NCBI GenBank assembly: GCA_941918925.1
Contig: OW799237.1
Location: forward strand, 13,311,201-13,375,200
Source: Phyto melanocephala
Taxonomy: Eukaryota > Arthropoda > Insecta > Diptera > Rhinophoridae
Direction of reading: 5' to 3'
Length of the DNA stretch: 64,000 nucleotides
Part shown: positions 9,974-23,172 of the stretch, in pieces
Layout of the letters: every line of letters starts with the position of its first letter
How positions within the stretch are numbered: position 1 is the stretch's first letter
Made by a program: the position numbers and the translations under genes
Notes under the pieces: generated by a model
Seen by the model: only the letters and a program-made list of their open reading frames with translations
Database searches by the model: none
What the model was told of the DNA's origin: nothing

Positions 9974-11430
9974 CTATTTGCGCATGTCTGCAAAAAATTA
10001 AAATCACAGAAAAAAGAAAACAAATTAAAAATCAAAACAATAACACTAAAACTAAACTTTCTTTTAAATTTCAAACTCTTTATGTGTTTGTTGTACATAA
10101 AATTGTTCATAAAACCGAGGAAGCCCTTTAAAACATTTGTTGTATTTGTGCATTACTGTGCAAATGGCGAACATAAAAAAATGGGAAAAAATATAATAAT
10201 TTTTTTTGGCACATGAACTGTGTCGTCGGTATGTACATTCTTACATATATACACTATGTACCAGAGTTTGAGTTTAACTTTGGTGAACAGATCCTTAAAC
10301 TTTTTTATATAGAATAGGTAAAATTTTTCAAAATAATAATTTCTGTACGAAAATGTATCGAACATTTTCTTAACTAAATACATAATTTAAACCAAATAAT
10401 ATAAAAATATTAAGTTAAGAAGAAATTTACAGCTAAAGATTTTTTGACAGTTTTTTTATTTAAATTATTTAAATGGTAATTTTATTGTTAATTATTTACA
10501 AAAAAAAAGATATTGTTGGTAAATTTTTTTTGAAAAGGAAAATTTAAAAAAATTTTTTATGAAAAAATAATATATCTTCAATTTTTTTTATATATATATT
10601 ATTATGTATAAAAAAAATTTTTTTTTTAAATTATTAAAAATATTGGAGAAAAATAATTTTTAAAAATATGTTATAAAAAAATTATCATAGAATATTAAAA
10701 ATTATTAAAAAATTTTAACAAAAAATTATAAAAGTTTTTATAAATTAAATTATTAAAAACTTTTATAATTAAAATTATCAAAAATTTGTTTAAATAAGTT
10801 ATTACAAATTTTGCTTAGTGAAATTAGTGAAATATCTTTTAATTAAATTTTTTATAAACAAATTTAACAAACATTTATTTATTAATAAATTTTTTAAAAA
10901 ACTTTCTAAGAATTTTATAAATAGAAACAAATTTTTTTTGCATGTATTTTCTTCAAAAATCCTAAAACAGAATTTACTTTTCCGCCATTTGTAAAAATTA
11001 CAATTTTTGTTTTATTTTGCAATTTGTATACCCTGCACCGCATAGGTGAATAATTTTTTTTAATAAAAGACTTCGGTTGTGATCGGCTTGTAATTGTATC
11101 TAACCCCCTTAAAGATTTTGTCTCAAAATTTAACTTGAAAGTTCATTACATATTTAACCACAAATATTCTTATTTATTTAAAAATCAAGCGAAAATTCCC
11201 TTAACGCTTATAAAACTGTGAAAAATCGAAACAAAATTCATTACAAAATAATTTTTTTTTAATAATTATGTCTTCTGCTAAATTCTGTAATAGTCTGACC
11301 TATAAAAAGTTATCTTGTACAACTAAATAACAGGTTCGGTAACTAGTTTTCTGTCCGTACTCTTTCCTTTAGAGACAGAAATGTAAGCAACTTAAAAAAT
11401 CACATCTTTCTGCTAATAACTTATATGTCT
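9974..11430. other. A+T-rich DNA with a low-complexity core
   Basis: From about 10390 to 10930 the sequence is almost entirely A and T, with runs of Ts and TTTATAAA-type words, and has no coding content. The surrounding parts contain no recognisable gene. A phrase 'tataccctgcaccgcatagg' at about 11028 vaguely resembles Helentron-family subterminal motifs but has no matching partner. Confidence 0.5.
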
Positions 11431-11830
11431 GCATTTGGAAAAGGCTTGATCAACTTACCGACGTTGCTCTTGTTTGGAACCCTGCGCGTTGGGGCCACTA
11501 CGGTAACGAGCAGTTGAATGATATAGCTCGAAATAAAATTGCTTTTGATATCTCCAATGTAAGTGCTGTCGTATTTCCGTTGAAGGCTATCAAAGTAAGA
11601 TATCTATACACTTCCTGAAAAAGCCGAAGTGACTTAGAATGAATACATGTAGAGTGGCCAATCTTACGGAGCCCTCTTTTGCTATCAGGCGTACATCGCA
11701 ACTTACGAGTCATAGTTAGAAGGACAATCGCAACATACAAGAGCCTGTCTACAACTTATTCCTTCCATCCACCTTTGCAAGTTTAAAGATTTACCCATTA
11801 CATTTGCCCGCACTAACCGCACTTTTTATT
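11430..11830 (+). pseudogene. LINE ORF2 remnant (end of RNase H domain)
   Basis: The plus strand reads N-P-A-R-W-G-H-Y-G-N-E-Q-L-N-D-I-A-R-N-K-I-A-F-D-I-S-N-V. This matches the end of the LINE-encoded RNase H domain, where the consensus is W-x-P-G-H-x-G-x-x-G-N-E-x-A-D-x-x-A-R. The frame continues with V-F-P-L-K-A-I-K-V-R-Y-L and stops. Further downstream the protein is broken. The reverse transcriptase is absent, so this is a heavily decayed 5'-truncated fragment of an RNase H-bearing non-LTR retrotransposon. The clade cannot be named. Confidence 0.6.
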
Positions 11831-14094
11831 TAATCAAAATTGTAAAAATTAAATTTTAATATTACAAAGGCTAAAGTCATCAAAAAATAAAAAAAATTGT
11901 TAAGAAAGCAATTATTTTTGGCTGTATTTTTGCTATTAAGCCCATTGTGCTTCGTACAATTAAAATCGCACACATTATTCACTGATATAAATACTGTAAT
12001 TAGCACTTTAAATTGTTAAATATAAGTATGTAAATTATATATTTGAACATTTTATTTTCACAAACTCTATTATATGACTTATTAAGGCAACTATCTGTAA
12101 TATAAAATTTTTAATTTTTCTCATACCTACTACTTTTATTTGCAATTTTTTTTCTGTATCTATAGAAACCCAATTCCCATACTCCAGTTAATGGGAAATA
12201 ACCATGTTAGTATGATTTTTTTTTGCACCTCTCACTTGTTTGCTGTAAATATTATAATAATTATTTTTTATAGCTTTCTAGTATGTTGTTCCTATGTTGA
12301 AGGCTGACTATGTATGGCATCGAAATGTGTTTAAAAAGTAAGGAAGATAAGTGATGAGTGTATGGGAAACTTATTAAGATAATCATGTTATTAATTTTCT
12401 GATCTAAAGAAATTTTAAGGGAAAAACAAATAAAACGGTATTAAATTTCTTTGAAGTTAGTTATCAGTCAGAAACTTTAGTGTTTAATTTAATGCCATAC
12501 ATAATGTTAAGTCTTCTGAATTATTGTCTTAACAGTTTATGATTGCAATGACAATTGGAAGCAGTAGAAAAGAGAGAAAAAATATTGAGTGAGACCTAGT
12601 CAAAAACTCATACCGTAAATTTTTGACTTAAGACCTTTATGACTAACATTAAAGAATTGATTATTTAGGGCGATATTTAATTTTTATGATTTTTTTAAAA
12701 CTTTTTTTTTAATTTCCTGTTTTCAATACAATTTTAATTTTTTTTTTTTAAATACATTTTTGAAATTGAAATTCAGAGCCAAACACTTTTATACATAGTT
12801 TTGGTTTGGAGTTATTGATTATTCTGCTACTCATAGCTCGGTTCCGAAAATAATGACTATGAAAATGAAAAGGCAATAATTTCGTTTTTTTATAGCCATA
12901 AAAGACATCGTTGTATCCAACCCTACCGAAATTACTTAAATTTATAGCGCTCTTGCCTAATGCCACCCATTTCACTTTTATTGTTTTTAGGTTATTTATA
13001 CATAGAATTGTTCAAATATGTATCTTCATACATATGTATTACATACAAACATACTTATATCAACAATATAACATTATTATGTTGCACATGTGTTTTTTAT
13101 ATGGTTTAATTTTGTTTTTTTATTGGCAGATGTATACACTTCTTCTTTTGGCTTTTATATTTAATTTATTTTTGTATGTACATTAATACTACATATTATA
13201 TTTAAAAAGTAACAACACTTGTTCAAATATTGACGCTTATATTTCGTTTATTGTTGTCATTATTTTATTTATTTAACAAAATGCAATGTATTCTAATAGA
13301 AAAAAAAGACATTTAAATATAAATTAATTTCTTGTTTTGTAAACAAAAAAAGTGACCAACAATGATCTGAGCACTTAAACTACGTACATACGGCAAACTA
13401 AGGCCAAAATGAGCACAGATGTTAAAATTACAAACTAAATAATTTTAATGTTACAACTAAAATATGCATTTTGCAAACAAATATGCAATCAAAATGGTTC
13501 TTTTCGCTGTTTTCAATAACAATAATTTTTATACATCTACATAGAAAGTTCTTACCTAATCTTCTCTATGAATGCCTTGCAAAGTATCTGAACAAAATAC
13601 TATTTAAACATAACAGTGCAACAGTTACTTCAGGTCATGTGTATAGGACTTTGCAAAACAAATAAATTAATGCAAGCATAGTGATATGCAGCGTTGTCAA
13701 CTCGATAATAGTGGCACTGTTTTTAAGGCTTTTTTTAAATTTTTGTCGCGAAAAATGTTCGAGTCAGTCCTTGGTGCAGTTTTTATTTTAATATTTAGTG
13801 CTTTTATTTTTTTCAAAGACATCAAATACTTCATATATTTTATACACTTCAAAGATAGCGCAATAAAATACAATACAATATTCATTTTCGATATATTTTC
13901 TAAAAGCTTAGATCCGTGCCTGGCATCGAAATACTTTGTATTTGTATTTAATTATTGAATTTGTTTTTCTAATACCGCAAGGTAAAATATCTTATTAATT
14001 ATAGTATAAGAATTAGAACAGTTATTCAATATCATTATTTATAAATATTAAAAAAAAAATAAAATAAAACAAAAAAGATTAATAAGTAATAAAC
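11831..14094. other. A+T-rich DNA containing one diverged dispersed repeat
   Basis: Apart from the repeat at 12445-12640, nothing is recognised. A minus-strand frame of 75 codons at 12748-12975 has a mixed amino-acid composition but matches no family I know. GCAGCGTTGTCAACTCGATA near 13688 resembles a hAT-type end without a partner. Confidence 0.4.
12445..12640 (+). repeat. Diverged dispersed repeat, copy 1
   Basis: This segment and 62280-62530 share, in the same order and orientation, 'ttctttgaagttagtt', 'aatttaatgcca' or its variant, 'ctagtcaaaaact' and 'tttttgacttaagacctttatg'. The spacing differs by indels. No coding sequence or terminal structure is visible, so it is an unclassified old interspersed repeat. 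Confidence 0.4.
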
Positions 14095-14850
14095 AATATA
14101 GCTAAATATAGCAGGAGCAGCACAATCGTCCTATAAGTTTTTGAGATATAAGCAAATAAACACGACTGCCTTAAATTTTTGCCATATTTTTATCACAAAA
14201 ATTAAAATTTTTCTACCAATTACAATAGGATAATAATACACTATAAAAAATATAAAAATCAATGATTATCTCTACAACAAAATGACGATCAATAAATTTG
14301 TATATGGGTCATATCTGCTATATTAAAATGTATGCCTTTAATCCACCCCAATAGTGGTATCAAATGAAAGGACTTGACCAGTAAAAAACAGTTAACTTTG
14401 AAAGAGTAAAAATCCAAAATGGCGTCCTAGATTATCTGGTGGATATACATATACATAAGTCAAATATTATAGTTACGTGTTTGTCCCCTTTAACACCCAC
14501 AATATTGGTATTAAATAAAATGGCTAGACCGGTAGAGTATAGAAAACTATTAACACAAATTTTTAAGTTCCAAAATGGCGTTTAAAACAAACTTGCGGAC
14601 AATTATTTTCCTAGCTCCTTAAATTCTTGCATTAAATGAGATGGCTTGACTAATAGAATAACTGTCTATGTAAAAATTTGAAACCAAAGATGGCGTCGAA
14701 ATTAGTAAAGAAAGTGACGCATGACATGAAATCTAGGCTAATGTACGATGTATTAATTATACCTATGTCTCTGATGGTGAAGGATATTAGCAGATTCGGC
14801 ACGGCCAAATATAGTACTCCTAATTGTTTTAAATTTAAAACGATTTTCGT
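14095..14850 (+). mobile_element. Helentron/DINE-like element, 5'-truncated
   Basis: The right end reads 'agattcggcacggccaaatatagtactcctaat', the stem-loop end of the family in plus orientation. Upstream are the family's repeated phrases 'aatattggtatt-aaatgaaa-ggctt' and 'aaatccaaaatggcg', occurring as three internal units of about 120 bp. The start near 14100 shares 'gcacaatcgtcctataa' with the 38630 copy. The GTCY region and outer 5' end are missing. Confidence 0.7.
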
Positions 14851-16262
14851 AAGGGTAAATTTAATTTAAAAAAAATTAAAAAAAAAAATTTTAAAATGTT
14901 ATGGTAAAATTTTATAAAGTTAAAAGTAAAGAAAATATATCAAAACTATTAATTAGGAAAATAGTAGGAACTATACTTCTGCTGTGACAGGTCGTCATCA
15001 TATTAGTGGCTTAAGTCAGCAGTTAGCTATTCCTTTTTCGCCACAGGCATATGTATATTGCCAAAGTTTAAAAAATAATTTTAAAATTTAAAATTTCGTT
15101 TAAAAATGGCTTTATTTTAATTGTTTAAAGCCGCGCAACAGGACTCTTAATGGGTCTTTGTAAATTGGGTAAAGAACAATGTTAAGTTAAGTCCTCGATT
15201 TAATTATGGACATGTAGTTTTATTTAAAAGTGCTTCTGTGGAAGTTGCACTTTTACAGCACGGTTGAGTAAGGTAAAGACTGTGCTTTCGCAATGGCAAA
15301 TAAATGCATGTGTTTTGTGGGTATTGCATTCTACTTTACATGCAGCCATGAATTTCATTGTGTGAACAAGTATAGGTTTTTAGCATATGCGTGATTATAT
15401 ACATGTACAGATTTTAATAAAAAAATAAAAGTTCAGTGAACTTTAAGCTATATTAAATAGATTATAACAATATAAAAAAAATTTACTACACATACATATG
15501 CATTTAAAAATTAATTATTTATACGAGTGAATACGTGCAATATAGTAAATATTAACAATGAAATAAAAATAAATAATATATACAAAGCCTTAAAAAACCT
15601 AGAGCAATTGCAACAATTGTAACGACAACTGTAACTAAAATATAATAGCCAGCCTACCAATCAAAATACAACTCTGTATTTAATGATATTAAATCGTGTA
15701 AACCAAACACTGAAACAAGAGTTAGAACGAAAACAAACATTAAACAAAAAAACTTTAAAATTTAAAATTGTATGCACTATAACCTCAATGTTAACGGTAA
15801 ATAATAATAAATAAGGAAATAATTTAAGTTTAAACAAAAAAATATTATAAAAAAATGTTAAATAATTGCCACACACACTGAAAGAAGTTTTTTTGTAGTT
15901 TTATTTTTTTTTTATGGGCTCAATGTTTTGTTCAAATTTTTAATTTAATAGTCTTAGCAAAAACAGATGTCAGCCAATGGCAGACAATTTAATATTGTTT
16001 CGATTTATACTGACAGTTTTACATTATTGTTTGCAAGCATTGATCCTTATCATGTCTTTTTTAGTCCACAACAACAAAAAGAAATTATAAAATAAATGCT
16101 TTTTAGAATTTTTTTTTAAAACTTTTTCTTTAAAAAAAGAAGCTGCTAAATGTTTGGTTATAATGTTAAAAAGAATGTTGTTGATCAAGACAGCTTTAAA
16201 ATTAATTTAATTTAATTGCAGCAGTCTAACACGTCTAGACTTTAATTGATATGAATATTTTA
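14851..16262. other. A+T-rich DNA, nothing recognised
   Basis: No protein-like frame, inverted-repeat pair or RNA gene is apparent. Some (ACAT)n-like and poly-A stretches occur. Confidence 0.5.
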
Positions 16263-17097
16263 AAGGGTGTTTTTTATGGAGGTATATAATTTTGGAAAAG
16301 AGTAAAACAAAGATGATTTTTTTAAATTGACATGAAATTTATTTTATTCGAAAGATAGTCTTCTGGAATTATATGATGATTTAATGTGACCACCACGGTT
16401 GGCTCAGACGTAGCCTAATCTGGTGGTCTATTTTTCGATTACTTTTGCCAACATTTGTGGCTGTATATCGAAAATAACGCTACGACTGTTCTACACCAAG
16501 TGGCCAATTGTTGTGGGCCTATGGACGTAGATTAGCGACTTCACATATCTCCACAGAAAATGGTCCAGCGGAGTTAAATCGCACTATCTTGGAGGCCTAT
16601 ACACGGATTCGAACCGTGTAACTATGTGGTTACCAAACCTATCCTTCAATTAATCAATTGTGGCATGTTGCGCCGTCTTATTGAAACTACATCTCCTGCA
16701 CATCAGCGTTGTTTAGCTGATGAAGTCAGTAATCATTACTTGGTTACCTTTGACTGCATCGTTCTGACCAGCATCGTTTTTAAAAAAGGAGAGACAAATG
16801 ATTCCACCATTCCATAAAGCACACTAATCAATCAGTTTTTCTGGATGTAATTGTGTGTCAACACACACTTGAGGGTTATGATCATTCCAAATAAGGCAGT
16901 TTTGTTTATAGACGTATCCATTAAAACAAACGTGTGCTTCATCGCTAAACAAAGTTGTAGAACGTAGTGCACGATACTTATTTTGAACATGATTTTTAAA
17001 ATAAATTTGCACAATTTAGAAGCGTAGTTCAGGCGTCAGTCTATTTATGTTGAAATGCCAAATTAAAATTCTAGAGCTCTATAAAAAAAACACCCGG
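16263..17097 (-). mobile_element. Internally deleted mariner-superfamily element
   Basis: The ends are inverted. GGGTGTTTTTTATGGAGG begins at 16265. The right end, read inversely, is GGGTGTTTTTTTTATAGAG and terminates at 17095. The interior is a minus-strand transposase with deletions (next entry). At roughly 830 bp it is shorter than a complete element of about 1.3 kb. A clean TA duplication is not evident, so the exact outer boundaries are uncertain by a few bases. Confidence 0.75.
16290..17040 (-). pseudogene. Mariner/IS630-type transposase remnant
   Basis: The minus strand reads F-S-D-E-A-H-V-C-F-N-G-Y-V-Y-K-Q-N near 16900-16950, which contains the first catalytic aspartate region (SDEAH) of the DDE domain, then N-P-Q-V and L-H-P-E-K-L. 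After a stop it continues C-A-L-W-N-G-G-I-I and V-M-I-T-D-F. The segment holding the Q-D-G-A-T motif is lost. C-D-L-T-P-L-D-H-F-L-W and Y-V-K-S-L follow, near 16540-16480, then P-Q-M-L-A-K-V-I-E-K. The motif order is that of mariner-superfamily transposases. Stops, frameshifts and an internal deletion make it inactive. Confidence 0.85.
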
Positions 17098-20000
17098 TGG
17101 AGTATACGACACACATACATATGCATGCGTGCTTTCATTTCACTTTTATTGTTAATATTTTATTGTAATTATAAATGTATAGAATGACTTATTTTATTCC
17201 TTATCGTCTTATCGTTTAAAGAAGAAGAGTGCAAAAACACCTCCAATTTTTTTTATTAAATTTTGTTTAATTTATATTTGTTGCACAGTTTCATCAATTT
17301 ATAGCTATTAATTATTATATTGCATTTAATTGAATTAATATACAGAACAAAAACTGTTGTAATTTGCTAATTAAAAAAATATATTTGTATATTTAACTAC
17401 AGCTTGAGATCGCAAAATAAATAATAATTCAATGTAAAAAATGATTGACTGTTCAAGGGACTAAAAGAAGTTTTTTCAAAAGTTGAATTTGAAAAAAAAA
17501 TATTTTTTTTTCAAAAAAGCTTAAATATTTGTACAGATTTTAATAAATATTAAAAAATTTATATAAAATTGTATATAAGTCGTAAAAAGAACGTGATTCT
17601 ACTATCAAGCATATAAAAGTACAAAGCTTTAGTGAGAAACAGGAATAACAGGTCTATACATTTTTAAGTTGTTAAAAAAAGGTTATGATTATAACCTACC
17701 ATAGATGAGAAGGTCAAAAGACATTTGTGCTAAAATCCTAATGCCCGTCACATAAGTGCCACACCCACTTAGAGTATATTGATTGCCTTAGAATAAATTA
17801 CTGACTCAGTTGAGCAATTTTCGTCCGTTTATGTAAAAATTTTTTAATCTTTTTACGATGATTAATCTATAATTGGTATTCTCTCCTAGAAAAGATTATG
17901 GGAAATATTCAGGAATGATCGACTTTAAATTTTTCACTTGTAAAATAGAAATAATACTACTTCCAAAAAAAATTCCATTGTCATAAAATAAAATTAATAT
18001 TTTTCTTGAATATTCCCCAATAGTTAATTTATAATAATAATATAATTTTTTTTAATTTTCCTCTTAACCTCTTTTTCTCATACATACAAATAAGCATTTT
18101 TCCCAGATCTTATCTCGTATTCTAAAGAAAAAACATACATTGAATGGAGAGGTTAAAGATTGCAGCACAACAATTGTTTTATACCAGTAATAACAAGTAA
18201 ATTGAAAAAATCTAATTTAATTATAAATAAAATAATTTAATTAATATGTCATAAAGTCAGATTTTTAAATATTTTGCAAAAACAAAAAAATTAGAAAAAG
18301 TTATTCAAAAGTTTTCTATGTTAAGAAAAATTAGAAGCGAAATAATTTTTAATATAAAAAACAATCTAAACGCAGTGTTGATTGTAGTTAAACCTGTAAA
18401 ATAAGTATGAATTAACTGTAAGGCTACGCATTTCAACAGCGTTTTTTCGGGGTGTCTTCTACATATGTATGTATTTTGGTGAAATTTAAAAATGACGCTC
18501 GTCTTACACTGTAGCAATGTTACTGCAGAGTGCTTGGACAATAACCGTAACCATTAAAAATAGTTGCAGCGTCGTCAACACTGGCAATAAAATCCGGTTC
18601 GAAGGACCATAAATAAGTAGCAATACATAATTCCCTTCCCCTAATTAGCAATATATAATTCCCTTGTTGTTTTTTTTCGTGGGCAACAAAGATGAACTTG
18701 TATATGGTCTTATACTGCTATTTGGCTTTTCAATGTGAATTTTTGCACATCGCTTGCCAATCATTGAATTTAATTATCAGAACTCGTGCTGTGTGAGAAC
18801 TGAGGTTCGAAAATTACATCCATTTTATAGTCATCATAATCGACCAACCGACAGTCTTTTGCGACTTTACCCAACTAGTCTACTTTTTTGAGATACGTAA
18901 AGTCTCTTGTAGGCAGCTACAAGCTGAATAACTCTGAGGAGAACAAAGTTATGACAACTTTTGACAAAAAGTTAAAAAATAGCCAAAAAGATTCACAGCC
19001 ATTCCTAAATAACAGTGTTAAGCGATCAATTTTGCATTTCTCGTTATGTTTTTGGCATTTATAGTCAGATGTCGATGGGCTTATCTCCGGAATATCAATA
19101 TTTTACTCTCTAGACTTTAAGCACCCCTTTCAAGTATAGACCTACTAGGTTAAGTCCCTACTTTCAGCAAAAAAATATATAAACACATTTGTCACGATGA
19201 ATTTTTATCCGGTACGGTCTACTAAACAGTGTTTATATTGTATGATAATCTAGAAAATTTTAAAAGATCTCCATATTTAAAAAATTTAAAATGAGTTGAA
19301 TGATTTTTTTCATTAAAAGTTTCTCAAAATATATTTCAAATACATTTTATTTGTTATATATAATATAAGCCTAAAATTATATTTGAACAAACAGTCATTA
19401 AATTTCATTTATCTTATGAACATTTCAAGTAATGGATCCTTTTAACTATTTCCTTTAAGCAGTGAATAGAACTTAACTGATGGCAACTTTTGGCCAGAAG
19501 ACAAGAAATAGACAAATCGATATTTTTCTCTGGTCAAAATATCCCTTGTTATAATGAAATTAGATAGAGTACGCCAAAGGCAACTATTAACAGTAACCGA
19601 AAAAAACATCCCAGCAAAAACTAGGCAATGACTAGCTCTTACTGAACAACATACTTTTCAACCACTGTTACATATCGTTTGTCTTACTAAGAAGTGTTTA
19701 AGTAATGATTTGACTTATAATGTTGTACTTAAGTAATTATTTTTTTATAATATTTACTTAAATACACGTAAAATACAATTTTATTATGAAATTTGTTTAA
19801 AGCCATTCAAATTACTTCTTACAATTCTCATTTGGTTTATCACACTTGAAGTAATGTTTACCGCAATAGCAGTGAAGTACTTAATTATTAAAATTATGTC
19901 TCAAGGCTATGTCAGATAAAACTTCGTCACTTTTTTGTTTATAAGAGGTTTGCTAAAATATTACAATCCTTGGCTTTTTCTAAATTTAAAAACTAAAAAT

Positions 20001-21889
20001 TTTAAACATCTTAAACTCTAAAATTATGTAAAAATAATTTTAGTATTTTAAAAAATCTAATCGATTAAATTTAAAAATAATTATTTTCAAAATATAAAAT
20101 GAACACCAATAATTGTTTACCACTTTTCTAAGAAAACAAAAACTAAATAAATAAAAAAAACTTTATGCGGGTTAATAAAAAAAGCACAAGAGCAGACTTT
20201 TCAATATAACCAGCTGCAAAGTATCAGTTGCATATAACTAAGATGTGGGCTTAAATTATAACCTGAAATAAATCCCTCTGTTACACACTTAAATGGCCTA
20301 CAAAATTCAAAAGAATAATACAGAAAAAAACACATTTCATTTGAGTGCATAAAGTGTTTATTTACATGATGCTTTTCATAGGGGTCTAAAAATTGCTTGA
20401 TAATTTTTATTAATTTTTTTTTTAATAGAACCTCAAGACAATTGATTTGTGGGAGAAACAAAAAAATTAAATTCAAAATATGTTTATGATAATGAGTCAT
20501 TTGTTACAAATTAAATAAACATAACGAGCAGACACTTATTTCATAAATTTTTCACCCTTCTGTCGTTTTTTAAGAAGATCACATATGCACACGAACTTCA
20601 TTATTACTAACAACATGACTGTTGGCAGTTTATTTTTAAAGCGCTTTGCATGGTGTCATTTTAAATGCTCTCTCTATGCTCGGCATGGGGGGAAAATATC
20701 CATCCGTTTTGTGTAATTACTTTGTATACTTATTTGTTGCTTTTATTACAAAACTAGCAACAAAAGACTATAATTTTAATTTTAGAGTAAGTCAAAAAAG
20801 AATAGGAAAGTACTGGTACTAAAGTACTTTTTTAGGTTATTAAGAAAAGTATCAAGTAGAACAATATAAACTTTTTGAGAGTTTAATGTGCTGTTTTTAG
20901 AATCCATATTTGAATTTGATACAAACGTCACATTATTTTGTGTATTAAAAAAATAAGACAACATCACTTAGGCCATCCAATGACCAGGCCTTGTTAAAGT
21001 TACAGGTATTTTTTATGCATAATAAGGAATCAGTCGTTGCTAGTTTTATGGCAAGATAGTTTCAATGCAAGATAGTTTTTTTCTAAATCGAAAAACTTGT
21101 GTAATTTCACTTAAATAAAGTACTCTTTTAGTACTATTTTAAACAACTAAATATCAGCCCTCTTAAAATAATAACCAATAGAATATTGGTTTTGCAGCAA
21201 AGAGAAATAAAAACAAACTACGCGTAGAATTCAGTTTTTTAAATATTTATTTGTCTCCACAGCTAATTAAGTCTAGGGAATATAAACGCTTATTTCAACT
21301 AAATTGTATGCATGTAAGCAGCCAAGCGTTTAAGCATCCGACCGCAACTTTATCTACTTCATAGTTTTATTGCCAAGTGTAAACAGCATATAATAAATAC
21401 AACTTTACAGCCATAAGATAAACACATTGACTTTGTATCCGCAGTAGGTGATAAAGTTGACTTTTTATAAGAGGGGTACGTACCTCCACCTCTTAAGTTC
21501 TAGCTCTCTCACACAAATACGCTTTTTTTTTAAGGCGTTGAAGTGGAAAAATTATTTTACAAATTAATAATAGATTAACCAAATACACTGACTGAACTTA
21601 CGCTTCAATGATTTACTTTTAGTGCTTGTGTGTGCTGTTCTCCAGTATTAAACTGACACTTGAACCTATTAAATAGTTTAAGTATTTTACACTTTTTGTA
21701 AAAACTCCCCCAAGTAGATGTTTTTTAAGTTTCAAAAATGTATTTAAAAATTTTTTATAAATCACTATTTTCAAAATATTGTGTGTCACATTTGTAGCAG
21801 ATTCTGTGCCTTTTTAAAGTATTTAAAAAAATTACCTCAATAAAAAATTCCTTAAATAAGTTGTTCTTTTTAGGTTTATAACAAAAATA
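17098..21889. other. Long A+T-rich stretch without genes
   Basis: No transposon pair or protein-like frame was recognised in this 4.8-kb stretch. Small items are a palindrome AGGTTAT/ATAACCT near 17680 and a local duplication of 'agcaatacataattccctt' at about 18617 and 18648. The open frames at 18305-18541 and 20201-20500 look like chance frames of low complexity. Confidence 0.45.
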
Positions 21890-22610
21890 TTACATTTCTT
21901 TCTGATTCTTAAAAATTTCCCACAGATTTTGAGATTTTTCCCTCTGGGAAATTTTTATTTTTGCTATACAACGAACAAATAGTTAGTTCATTATTAAAAT
22001 ATTTAATTTAATTTTTTTTTTAATTTTGCCATAAGAATTTACATTTAAAGGATATTTTACTTCTTTACATCAGCCAAACAAACTATTTGTAACAGGTTGT
22101 GGTATGTTGAAATTAAAAAATTTACTTCTTTTTCTAATATATGAATTGTTTAGAAATTCCCTTAAAGGGTTGTTTTCATTTAAAAATTATTAAAAATTTA
22201 TTTATTAAAAGCCTGACAAATTACAGTGTTTTTTTTTAATTTTTTAAAAATTTTGGGAAATTTCTTCTCTTTTGTAAAATTTCCCTTAAAGGTTAATTTT
22301 TACTTAAGATGATAATAAATCAAATTGTTGTATTTGGTAAATATTCTTTATATCTGCCGATTTTTATATTAATTTCCCATAAGTTTTAAAATATCCCCTG
22401 ATAGGAAATTTTTAATTTTAGCTATTTAAATTCTGTTTTTGTACATGGTGATAAATTAAACTAAGGTTGTTTGTTTTCCTAACATTTTTTTTAAATTTCT
22501 CTTGGGTTGAAAATTTGGAAAATTTTTATTGGTTTAAAAATATTCACTCCTAAGAAAATTTTTATTTTAGGGGGTATTGCAATAAATTTTTACTTTAGGA
22601 TTACTGATCT
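21890..22610. repeat. Degenerate tandem repeat of ~180-bp units
   Basis: The phrase 'aaatttccc ... gggaaatttttaattttagctat' recurs in varied form near 21900-21960, 22245-22290, 22370-22425 and 22510-22570. It is followed each time by an A+T-rich spacer with 'aaattgttgtatttgg'-like words. Units are too diverged for firm boundaries. Confidence 0.3.
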
Positions 22611-22939
22611 GCAAAAATCAAAAAATTGTCTTGCTTCTGTACAAAAATAGGTGGACTATAGAAATTTTAATGCGATAATTTCAAATCCGTTTTTATTTTT
22701 TTTTCGGCTTGCCTAATATTTCGCCCGAAATAAGGCGGTTATCAGCATAAAAGTTTAGTCCGATTTTAATGAAATAAACGTTTTTTTATATTTTCATGTA
22801 TATACGAGTTATTCAAGAAAAAAGTTGCGATAATATTTTTTTTTAAGCAAAATGAGTACAATTTCTTTGTAACCAAAGGTCATTAAAAAATTTTTTGGCA
22901 AAAACTTTACATTTTTATCATTTTCAGAAAGGTAGACAT

Positions 22940-23172
22940 GTAGGTAGGTAGGTAGGTAGGTAGGTAAGGCTGGTGCAAAGTTACACCTTCACTCGGTGAC
23001 CATTACGGTCCATTGTGACGCCTTAATAGAGAGAAGAATAGAATAAGAATAGAAATATTTAGGATAGAAGAGAAAGAGAAGCAGACAATTCCAGAGTCTC
23101 CGGCGGGAATCGAACCCGCAATTCCCAAACAACTGACTTGACCTTTACTGACTAGTCCACAGGGGCACTCTC
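22940..23172 (-). mobile_element. tRNA-derived SINE with (TACC)n tail
   Basis: Read on the minus strand, the element begins GAGAGTGCCCCTGTGGACTA. It has a polymerase III A-box-like sequence at about 23160-23143 and a perfect B box GGTTCGATTCC at 23116-23106. The tRNA-unrelated body includes 'ggcgtcacaatggaccgtaa' and 'gtaactttgcaccagcc', and the 3' tail is six TACC repeats at about 22941-22966. The 12-bp direct repeat AAAGGTAGACAT flanks it (22928-22939 and 23177-23188), consistent with LINE-mediated insertion. The element is about 235 bp. The parental tRNA and partner LINE cannot be named from the sequence alone. Confidence 0.85.

Noticed and set aside
11028..11120. 'tataccctgcaccgcatagg' as a Helentron subterminal motif
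   Set aside because: No stem-loop end and no body match in the following sequence.
16600..16640. GGTTCGAATCC, a perfect tRNA B-box match
   Set aside because: It lies inside the mariner transposase relic, with no acceptor stem, A box or cloverleaf around it. Coincidental.
20201..20500. 99-codon minus-strand frame
   Set aside because: Composition is dominated by residues expected from A+T-rich DNA; no start context, motif or neighbouring exon.
23095..23172. Functional tRNA gene
   Set aside because: A and B boxes are present but the stems do not pair as a full cloverleaf. The sequence continues into a SINE body with TACC tail and target duplications.
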